Source of the DNA: an uncultured Acetatifactor sp.
GTDB lineage: Bacteria; Bacillota; Clostridia; Lachnospirales; Lachnospiraceae
DNA length: 16,640 bases
Direction: 5' to 3'
Assembly (NCBI GenBank): GCA_910579755.1
Contig: CAJTVB010000026.1
Span: 1-16,640, forward strand
Within the stretch, counting starts at the first letter, position 1. The number at the start of each line of letters is the position of its first letter. This document shows, piece by piece, positions 1 through 5,637 of this stretch. The notes beneath the pieces are model-generated. The model was not told the DNA's origin. It worked only from the letters and a program-made list of their open reading frames with translations, and made no database searches. The position numbers and the translations under genes were made by a program.

Positions 1-2
1 AT

Positions 3-116
3 CGTGAAGAAGGCAGAGCCCGCCGGGACGGAGATAAGTATCGTGAGGAAGAAAGAGCCCGCCGGGACGGAGATAAGTACCGTGAGGAAGGCAGAGCCCG
101 CCGGGAGGACAAGTAC
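3..116 (+). repeat. Tandem 39-bp coding repeat (3 units)
   Basis: Three head-to-tail units: 3-41 and 42-80 (39 bp each) and 81-116 (36 bp, one codon shorter). A degraded fourth unit begins at 117. All start with CGTGAGGAA or CGTGAAGAA and share AGAGCCCGCCGGGA. The length is a multiple of three and there are no spacers, so this is an in-frame coding repeat and not a CRISPR. Confidence 0.8.
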
Positions 117-221
117 CGGGAAGAGGGCAAAGGCCGTCGGCAGAAATCTCCTTGGTATGATCAGGGAGAGCGGAAAGAGAGGGGTGGAATCGCATTTCCT
201 CTTTCGAAAAGGAAAAAATAA
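3..221 (+). CDS. 3' end of an unrecognised charged, repeat-rich protein (partial)
   Basis: Only the last 72 codons of a gene that begins outside the window. The frame starting at base 3 reads as near-identical 13-residue units rich in Arg, Glu and Asp (REEGRARRDGDKY type), then a basic tail ending in KRKK and a TAA stop at 219-221. I chose this frame over the open frame at 4-246 because most differences between the DNA repeats are silent third-base changes here (TAT/TAC, GAA/GAG) and the one length change removes a whole codon. The protein end looks disordered or helical and strongly charged. I do not recognise the family, and nothing visible indicates a function. It ends 61 bases before ispF. 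Confidence 0.55.
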   Translation, partial: REEGRARRDGDKYREEERARRDGDKYREEGRARREDKYREEGKGRRQKSPWYDQGERKERGGIAFPLSKRKK

Positions 222-282
222 TCGCCTGCTGGAGAATCAAATGTGACGGGCTGTCCGCTGGAGAGGGCAGGGAGGTGTGGAA

Positions 283-822
283 TTGAGAATCGGAACAGGG
301 TATGATGTGCACAGGCTTATTGAAGGAAGGAAGCTGATTATAGGCGGAGTTGAGATTCCCTTTGAAAAGGGGCTGTTGGGTCATTCCGATGCAGATGTGC
401 TGATACATGCGGTTATGGACGCGCTGTTGGGGGCTGCCGGAATGGGAGATATTGGGCTGCACTTTCCGGATACCAATCCTGCCTACAAAGGGATTTCCTC
501 TGTTCTGCTGTTAAAGAATGTAGGGGCACTTTTGGAGGAAAAGGGCTTTTTGATTGAAAATATTGATGCCACCATTATAGCCCAGGCACCTAAAATGCGG
601 CCCTTCATTGATGCTATGCGGAAAAATATTGCAGGGGCTCTTGGGCTGGAAGCGGAATATGTGAATGTAAAGGCTACCACGGAGGAGGGACTGGGGTTTA
701 CCGGAAACGGTCAGGGAATTGCCGCTCAGGCAGTTTGTTTGATAACAAGTCCTTTTGATTTGTCTGTGAGCCGGCAGGACAACGGCTGTGAAGGGTGCAA
801 AGGCTGTCAGCTGAAGGGATAA
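283..822 (+). CDS. ispF: 2-C-methyl-D-erythritol 2,4-cyclodiphosphate synthase IspF
   Basis: Converts CDP-methylerythritol 2-phosphate into methylerythritol cyclodiphosphate and CMP, a step of the MEP isoprenoid pathway in the cytosol. The protein opens MRIGTGYDVHRL. The expected divalent-metal ligands are visible as D8, H10 and H42, with H34 in GHSDAD, and the family's C-terminal GFTGNGQGIA is at 138-147. I chose the TTG start at 283 because GGAGG at 271-275 lies 7 bases upstream and the resulting N-terminus matches the family. The in-frame GTG at 277 is only 1 base from that site. The catalytic core ends near residue 155. A further 24 residues contain C169, C172 and C175 (CxxCxxC), which the usual ~157-residue enzyme lacks. 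ispD is not next to it in this window. Confidence 0.95.
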   Translation: MRIGTGYDVHRLIEGRKLIIGGVEIPFEKGLLGHSDADVLIHAVMDALLGAAGMGDIGLHFPDTNPAYKGISSVLLLKNVGALLEEKGFLIENIDATIIAQAPKMRPFIDAMRKNIAGALGLEAEYVNVKATTEEGLGFTGNGQGIAAQAVCLITSPFDLSVSRQDNGCEGCKGCQLKG

Positions 823-846
823 TTTTTTTATAAACAGGGAAAGCCA

Positions 847-875
847 TTGACAAATTTTCATTTTTTGCATATTCT
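847..875 (+). promoter_or_regulatory. Promoter of the cysE-cysS T-box transcript
   Basis: TTGACA at 847-852, a 17-base spacer, then TATTCT at 870-875. The -35 is perfect and the -10 is moderate. Transcription would begin near 882, just before the T-box stem I sequence. Confidence 0.65.
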
Positions 876-881
876 GAATAG

Positions 882-1170
882 TAGCTGAATATAAAAAATG
901 CAGGGAACGGAAAGAGTAGCTTTGTAGAACGGTGTCAGAGAGAAACCGCCGGCGGGCTGTAAGCGGTTTTCACCGGAAAAGGCAAAAGTGCATCCGGGAG
1001 CAGATTCGTTGAAAGAGTTGACGTACTGATTACAGGAAGAATATCGGTGCGCTGCGGATTAGGCGGATACGCAGGCGGGCGTTATACGCATGGAGTGAGG
1101 GCAGAACCCTAAAAAGAGTGGAACCGCGGATAAATTCGTCTCTGATGAGCGATATCTGCGGTTTTTTTAT
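882..1170 (+). promoter_or_regulatory. T-box riboswitch, predicted tRNA-Cys specific
   Basis: Leader RNA that reads through its terminator when uncharged tRNA binds. The conserved T-box sequence AGAGTGGAACCGCGGA is at 1115-1130. Upstream are a stem-I AGTA element (about 914-917) and a hairpin with AAACCGC pairing to GCGGTTT. On the 3' side of stem I, TGC at 989-991 followed by A is the best specifier candidate, reading a Cys codon. This fits the downstream genes cysE and cysS. The TGGAACC bulge would pair with the tRNA acceptor end, and the same bases form the terminator stem when tRNA is charged. The class is certain from the T-box motif. The specifier position is my reading and was not folded computationally. 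Confidence 0.9.
1123..1168 (+). terminator. T-box regulated intrinsic terminator
   Basis: ACCGCGGAT at 1123-1131 pairs with ATCTGCGGT at 1154-1162 (one G-U), followed by a run of seven T to 1168. The left arm lies inside the T-box sequence, so terminator and antiterminator exclude each other. Confidence 0.85.
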
Positions 1171-1199
1171 ATCATTAGGAGATTTCCTTCGATGATATA
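1168..1199 (+). other. Second hairpin between T-box terminator and cysE
   Basis: TATATCAT (1168-1175) is perfectly complementary to ATGATATA (1192-1199), with an inner AGGA/TCCT pairing at 1177-1180 and 1185-1188. It overlaps the last T of the terminator run. No T run follows, so it is unlikely to be a terminator. It may protect or process the read-through mRNA (inference). Confidence 0.5.
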
Positions 1200-1279
1200 A
1201 AACACTTTGGGGGGGATAGTATGCAAATGCAGAGGCAATCAGAATTCGAAGCAAACAAAGAGACAGCGAGGGAAGCAAG

Positions 1280-2032
1280 ATGGGCATTATTCAAAGCATT
1301 AAGGAGGAAATCCGAATTATCCGGGCCAGGGATCCGGCGATTCATTCCTCCATGGAGGTATTTCTGTATCCCAGCTTTAAGGTTATGATGCATTACCGGA
1401 TCGCACACAGATTATATGAGAAGGGGCATTTTTTCTGGGCCCGGTGGATATCTCAGCGTGCGGTTCGCAAAACGGGGATCGAGATACATCCTGGAGCCAG
1501 GATTGGAAAGGGACTGTTTATCGATCACGGAAACGGAGTTATCATCGGCGAGACCACGGTTATTGGGGATAATGTGACTCTGTATCAGGGAGTGACGCTT
1601 GGCGGTACAGGAAAAGAGCATGGAAAGCGCCATCCCACCATAGGAAACAATGTGATGATCAGCGCAGGAGCCAAGGTGCTGGGATCCTTTACAATCGGTG
1701 ATAATTCAAAGATCGGAGCAGGAAGCGTGGTTCTTGGCGAAGTGCCTCCCTGCTCTACTGTAGTGGGAGTGCCTGGCCGGGTGGTGAAGCGATGTAATGT
1801 TGCGCTGCCGCAGGAGTCCATGAATCAGACAGATCTTCCGGATCCCGTGAGAGAGGACATTTTAAATCTTTGGAAAGAAAACACGGAGATGGCCAATCGG
1901 ATCATTGCATTGGAACGCCGGTTGGATGAAATGATGCGCAGCGCGAGAAAAAATGTCGGGGACTTACAAATGGAGAGACGGGAAGATACGGATGAGGGCG
2001 GCGGAAGAATAGAGAAGTCATACGCAGGATAA
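1280..2032 (+). CDS. cysE: Serine O-acetyltransferase CysE
   Basis: Acetylates L-serine with acetyl-CoA to O-acetylserine, the carbon precursor of cysteine. The N-terminal helical part carries the conserved RDPA (D18). The left-handed beta-helix hexapeptide repeats run about 66-165. The catalytic D82-H83 pair lies in FIDHGNG, and H118 lies in the GTGKEHGKRHP loop. The start is set by GAGGGA about 6 bases upstream of ATG 1280. At 250 residues it is some 30 longer than typical Bacillus enzymes. The extra C-terminal part (about 195-250) includes a short heptad-like helix and then a charged tail ending KSYAG, without the C-terminal Ile that docks canonical CysE into cysteine synthase. It is the first gene after the T-box and 27 bases ahead of cysS, so both are expected to rise when tRNA-Cys is uncharged. 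Confidence 0.95.
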   Translation: MGIIQSIKEEIRIIRARDPAIHSSMEVFLYPSFKVMMHYRIAHRLYEKGHFFWARWISQRAVRKTGIEIHPGARIGKGLFIDHGNGVIIGETTVIGDNVTLYQGVTLGGTGKEHGKRHPTIGNNVMISAGAKVLGSFTIGDNSKIGAGSVVLGEVPPCSTVVGVPGRVVKRCNVALPQESMNQTDLPDPVREDILNLWKENTEMANRIIALERRLDEMMRSARKNVGDLQMERREDTDEGGGRIEKSYAG

Positions 2033-2059
2033 AGGGAAAAGAGAACGGGAGGTATCAGA

Positions 2060-3481
2060 ATGGAAAACAAGCTTTATTTTTACAACACATTGACAAGAAA
2101 GGTAGAACAGTTTATTCCCAACCAGGAGGGAAAGGTATCCATGTATACCTGCGGGCCTACGGTATATCATTTTGCTCATATCGGAAACCTGCGCAGTTAT
2201 ATTATGGAGGATTTGCTGGAAAAGACGCTCCGCTATATAGGCTATGATGTGAAAAGAGTTATGAATATCACGGATGTAGGGCATTTATCCAGTGACGCGG
2301 ATACCGGTGAGGATAAGATGCTCATAGGTGCAAAGCGAGAGCATAAGTCTGTGATGGATCTGGCAAAATTTTACACAGATGCTTTTATGAGTGATTGCGG
2401 AAAGCTGAACATCAAGACTCCCGAGGTGGTGGAACCGGCCACCAACTGCATTTCTGAGTTTATTCAGATGGTGGAAAAGCTGCTGAAGGACGGCTATGCC
2501 TATGAGAGCGGAGGCAATATTTACTTTGACACGTCCAAATTGGAGGAGTACCATATTTTTTCCAATCAGACCGAAAGAGAGCTGCTGGTGGGAGTGAGGG
2601 ATGATGTGCAGGAGGACGGGAACAAGCGTAATAAGAGCGATTTTGTGCTGTGGTTTACCAAATCAAAATTTGACGATCAGGAGCTGAAATGGGACAGTCC
2701 CTGGGGAGTAGGTTATCCGGGGTGGCATATTGAGTGCTCCTGCATCAGCATAAAGCATCTGGGAGAATATATGGATATCCATTGCGGAGGTGTGGATAAT
2801 ATTTTCCCTCATCATACCAATGAAATCGCTCAGAGTGAAGCCTATCTGGGACATAAATGGTGCAATTACTGGTTTCATGTGCACCATTTAAACGACAAAG
2901 CGGGTAAAATCAGTAAGTCCAAGGGGGCCGTCCTCACCATCCCCCTTTTGGAGTCTAAAGGATATGATCCGCTGGTGTATCGGTGGTTCTGCCTGCAGTC
3001 CCATTACCGTAAGCCTCTGGAGTTTTCCTTTGAGGTGCTTGACCAGATGAAAGCGGCATATGATAAGCTGGTAAAGAGAATCGGAAGTCTTTCCAGGGAA
3101 GGAGATATTGACCAGGAAAGGTTTGCTTTCTTCCGGAAGCAATTTGAGGATGCATTGTGCGATGATCTGAATTCTTCTATGGCAATCACCGTGCTGTATG
3201 ATGTGCTGAAGGCAGAGATCACAGATGCTGCAAAGTATGCGCTGATCAAGGATTTTGACCAGGTGCTTTCCCTGAATCTGACCTCAGCGTATGCGGCGAA
3301 AGAGGAGGAAAGTGCGGTGGATGAAGAATTGGAAGCCTATATTCTTTCCAGGATTGAAGAACGGAAGGCGGCGAAAAAGCAAAAGGATTATGCGAAGGCC
3401 GATGCAATCCGCCAGGAGCTGCTGGAGCAGGGAATCGTTCTGGAGGATACACGGGAGGGAGTAAAATGGAAGATGGCATAG
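2060..3481 (+). CDS. cysS: Cysteinyl-tRNA synthetase CysRS
   Basis: Class I aminoacyl-tRNA synthetase that charges tRNA-Cys using ATP. The 473 residues contain the HIGN signature at 40-43 and KISKS at 283-287 for adenylate formation. The four zinc ligands that select cysteine thiol are visible as C31, C226, H251 and E255, in the same spacing as in the E. coli enzyme. The C-terminal helical region (about 330-473) recognises the tRNA. The start ATG follows GGGAGG closely. It lies in the T-box-controlled operon after cysE, and its last 16 bases overlap mrnC, suggesting coupled translation. Confidence 0.97.
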   Translation: MENKLYFYNTLTRKVEQFIPNQEGKVSMYTCGPTVYHFAHIGNLRSYIMEDLLEKTLRYIGYDVKRVMNITDVGHLSSDADTGEDKMLIGAKREHKSVMDLAKFYTDAFMSDCGKLNIKTPEVVEPATNCISEFIQMVEKLLKDGYAYESGGNIYFDTSKLEEYHIFSNQTERELLVGVRDDVQEDGNKRNKSDFVLWFTKSKFDDQELKWDSPWGVGYPGWHIECSCISIKHLGEYMDIHCGGVDNIFPHHTNEIAQSEAYLGHKWCNYWFHVHHLNDKAGKISKSKGAVLTIPLLESKGYDPLVYRWFCLQSHYRKPLEFSFEVLDQMKAAYDKLVKRIGSLSREGDIDQERFAFFRKQFEDALCDDLNSSMAITVLYDVLKAEITDAAKYALIKDFDQVLSLNLTSAYAAKEEESAVDEELEAYILSRIEERKAAKKQKDYAKADAIRQELLEQGIVLEDTREGVKWKMA

Positions 3482-3912
3482 GCTATAGTCTGCTGAAGGA
3501 TATTCTTAAGACTTTTCAGGGGAAACAGAAGGATATCCGGACTTATTCCCCGCTGACGCTGGCCTATATCGGAGACGCGGTATATGATCTCATTATCCGT
3601 ACCGTAGTGGTGGAAAAGGCCAACCGTCCTGCCAGCCAGCTGCATCATTTAACTATAGGATATGTCAGCGCCACGGCACAGTCCCGGATTGTGCAGGCGC
3701 TGGAGGACAGCTTCACGGAAGAGGAGCAGGCCGTATATCGTCGAGGAAAAAATGCGAAACCCCATACCACCGCAAAAAATGCCAGCGGTGCGGACTACAT
3801 GAGAGCTACCGGTCTGGAGGCCGTGATAGGATATCTGTATCTGACGGACCGGATGGACCGGGGCCTGGAGCTGGTGGAAAAGGGGATCAGGCAGGCAGGG
3901 CTGAGGATATGA
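3466..3912 (+). CDS. mrnC: Mini-ribonuclease III (MrnC)
   Basis: Small RNase III-type nuclease without a double-stranded-RNA-binding domain. In Bacillus it trims the ends of 23S rRNA precursor. The 148 residues carry the RNase III-like signature YIGDAVYD with D37 and D41, and the second acidic site E118 in TGLEAVIGYLY, equivalent to the catalytic Asp and Glu of the family. The start at 3466 is inside the end of cysS and is served by GGGAGG 7 bases upstream. The neighbourhood cysS-mrnC-rlmB is the standard Firmicutes arrangement, which supports the call. Confidence 0.93.
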   Translation: MEDGIGYSLLKDILKTFQGKQKDIRTYSPLTLAYIGDAVYDLIIRTVVVEKANRPASQLHHLTIGYVSATAQSRIVQALEDSFTEEEQAVYRRGKNAKPHTTAKNASGADYMRATGLEAVIGYLYLTDRMDRGLELVEKGIRQAGLRI

Positions 3913-4048
3913 GGCGGAGGCGGCAGAATGGCTGTGAATGAGGGATGTACGCAGGAACAGTATTTATAAGCCAAGAATGTTCGCGGGAAAGAATAATCGT
4001 CAGAAGGGGACATCCATAGGAAGAGACATTTGCAGGAGAGGAGAAGCT

Positions 4049-4789
4049 ATGGCATATCAGGAGTTTATGATTGAGGGAAGGAACGCAGTCATTGAGGCGT
4101 TCCGGGCCGGCAGAACTATAGACAAGCTGTATATTCTGGACGGTTGTCAGGACGGACCCATGGCAACTATCAGAAGAGAGGCGAAAAAGCATGATACGTT
4201 GGTAAAATATGTGACCAGGGAACGGCTGGACCAGATTTCGGAGACGGGAAAGCATCAGGGTGTGATCGCTGTGGCGGCGGCTTACGAATATGCTCAGGTG
4301 GAAGACATGCTGCAGGCGGCCCGGGAGAAGGGAGAACCCCCTTTTCTTATTTTGCTGGACAGTATTGAGGATCCGCATAATCTGGGTGCCATTATCAGGA
4401 CGGCGAATCTGGCAGGCGCTCATGGCGTGATTATTCCCAAAAACCGTGCGGCGGGCCTGACCGCCGTCACCGCCAGGACTTCCGCAGGAGCGTTGAATTA
4501 CACGCCGGTGGCAAAGGTTACAAATCTGGCGGGCACCATAGAAGATCTGAAGAAGGAAGGACTCTGGTTTGTCTGCGGGGATATGGACGGTACACCCATG
4601 TATCAGCTGGATCTGAAAGGCCCCATGGGGCTGGTGGTAGGCAGCGAAGGAGAAGGCGTGGGAAGACTTGTGAGGGAACGATGCGATATGAGAGCAGCCA
4701 TTCCCATGCGGGGAAATATCGATTCCCTGAATGTTTCCGTGGCGGCGGGCATTCTGGCCTATGAGATTCTTCGGCAGCGGTTAATGTAA
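4049..4789 (+). CDS. rlmB: 23S rRNA 2'-O-methyltransferase of the TrmH/RlmB family (SPOUT)
   Basis: Methylates a ribose in large-subunit rRNA using S-adenosylmethionine. The N-terminal substrate-binding domain (about 1-75) begins with the family's EGRNAVIEA motif. The SPOUT knot follows: motif 1 with N111-L112-G113 and R at IIRTA, motif 2 GSEGEGVGRL (S199, E200), and motif 3 NVSVAAGIL from N228. I chose ATG 4049 (246 residues) because AGGAGAGGAG lies just upstream and the domain begins directly. The frame is open back to 3938, but that extension has no ribosome site and is rich in basic residues unlike the family. The 136 bases separating it from mrnC hold nothing I can name. The exact nucleotide methylated cannot be read from sequence. 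Confidence 0.92.
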   Translation: MAYQEFMIEGRNAVIEAFRAGRTIDKLYILDGCQDGPMATIRREAKKHDTLVKYVTRERLDQISETGKHQGVIAVAAAYEYAQVEDMLQAAREKGEPPFLILLDSIEDPHNLGAIIRTANLAGAHGVIIPKNRAAGLTAVTARTSAGALNYTPVAKVTNLAGTIEDLKKEGLWFVCGDMDGTPMYQLDLKGPMGLVVGSEGEGVGRLVRERCDMRAAIPMRGNIDSLNVSVAAGILAYEILRQRLM

Positions 4790-4859
4790 AAGTGAAACAG
4801 GACAATGAAGATGCAGACAGACATTAGATGGAGGACGGGAGACAGGGGAAGGAACGATA

Positions 4860-5480
4860 ATGACAGGGAGGGATTCGGATTACAGTCAGTACAGCGATGC
4901 GGAGCTGATAGACCTGCTCCGCCGGGGGGATGGCTCGGTGATGGACCATATCTGCAATAAATATAAAGATCTGGTAAAAAATAAGGCCAAATCCATGTTT
5001 ATTCTGGGAGCGGACAGCGAAGATCTGATTCAGGAAGGCATGATTGGACTGTTCAAGGCAGTGAGGGATTTTGACTGCGGGAGAGATGCCAGCTTCTATA
5101 CCTTCGCAGAGCTGTGCATTAACAGGCAGATGTATACTGCAGTACAGGCATCCCGGAGGCGGAAGCATTTTCCCCTGAACACTTATGTTTCTCTGGACAG
5201 CGAAAGCGGCGGGGAAGACGACAGAGAAGGGACGAATCTGCGGGAGCTGCTGGCGGACAGAACGGAGCTCAGCCCTGAGGAGCTCTTTTTAGATAAGGAG
5301 AGAGTAAGCTATCTGGAGAAGGTCATTGAGGAGGAACTCAGTGATTTTGAAAAGCAGGTACTGGATCTGTATATGACAGGGATGAGCTATTCTCAGATCG
5401 CCCGGGTGCTGGGGAGGGAAGAAAAAGCTACCGATAACGCGCTGCAGAGGCTGAAAGGTAAGATAAAGAAGATGCTGTAG
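4860..5480 (+). CDS. sigH: RNA polymerase sigma factor SigH (Spo0H family)
   Basis: Alternative sigma factor of the transition-state and early sporulation type. Of 206 residues, region 2 spans about 25-100, with the core-binding DLIQEGMIGLFKAV segment and QASRRRKHFPLN at its end. A short acidic linker (about 113-135) precedes region 4 (about 150-206), with the helix-turn-helix MSYSQIARVLGREEKATDNAL. An AGGGGAAGGA site precedes ATG 4860. It follows rlmB by 70 bases. In Bacillus yacP sits between them and it is absent here. SigH also occurs in non-sporulating Lachnospiraceae, so it does not prove that the organism sporulates. Confidence 0.93.
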   Translation: MTGRDSDYSQYSDAELIDLLRRGDGSVMDHICNKYKDLVKNKAKSMFILGADSEDLIQEGMIGLFKAVRDFDCGRDASFYTFAELCINRQMYTAVQASRRRKHFPLNTYVSLDSESGGEDDREGTNLRELLADRTELSPEELFLDKERVSYLEKVIEEELSDFEKQVLDLYMTGMSYSQIARVLGREEKATDNALQRLKGKIKKML

Positions 5481-5518
5481 GGCCTGGAAAAGGGCCCTGC
5501 TTATTTTTTAGCTTTTTT
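5479..5518 (+). terminator. Intrinsic terminator after sigH
   Basis: AGGGCC at 5479-5484 pairs with GGCCCT at 5493-5498 across an 8-base loop, followed by a T-rich run broken by a few other bases up to 5518. It overlaps the sigH stop codon and separates the cys/sigH operon from the efflux operon. Confidence 0.75.
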
Positions 5519-5543
5519 TAATATTTTGAAAAGACTTCTTCTA

Positions 5544-5572
5544 TTGACTTCATACAAAGTGCGGAATATAAT
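5544..5572 (+). promoter_or_regulatory. Strong sigma-A type promoter of the RND-tetR operon
   Basis: TTGACT at 5544-5549, a 17-base spacer, then a perfect TATAAT at 5567-5572. The expected transcription start is near 5579, about 60 bases before the permease start codon. Confidence 0.85.
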
Positions 5573-5588
5573 CAACGAAGTGAAAACT

Positions 5589-5600
5589 GACTGGTCAGTC
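5589..5600 (+). promoter_or_regulatory. Candidate TetR-family operator
   Basis: Inverted repeat GACTG-GT-CAGTC centred about 16 bases downstream of the predicted start of transcription. Its size, symmetry and place fit an operator for the TetR-family regulator encoded at the end of the same operon, blocking the promoter when bound. The link to that regulator is inference. Confidence 0.55.
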
Positions 5601-5637
5601 GGAAAAGAAAAACGTCTCAAGCATGTATGGAGGAGAT

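Noticed and set aside
3..116. Possible CRISPR-like array
   Set aside because: The repeats are directly adjacent with no unique spacers and all lengths are multiples of three, so they are coding repeats.
4..246. Open frame of 80 codons beginning with GTG at the left edge
   Set aside because: It overlaps the better-supported frame at 3-221. Differences between the repeat units are mostly silent in that frame and change residues in this one, and there is no ribosome site.
1221..1388. Open frame of 55 codons from ATG 1221 after a G-rich run, overlapping the start of cysE
   Set aside because: Most of it lies out of frame within cysE, the sequence is not like a known protein, and it has no Cys-rich leader character. 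The T-box already explains regulation.
3928..3969. 13-codon ORF between mrnC and rlmB with a weak upstream GGAGG-like site
   Set aside because: Too short, with no sign of a leader-peptide role and no hairpin pair.
3938..4048. 37-residue N-terminal extension of RlmB
   Set aside because: No ribosome site at 3938, and the residues do not match the family, whereas ATG 4049 has an excellent site.
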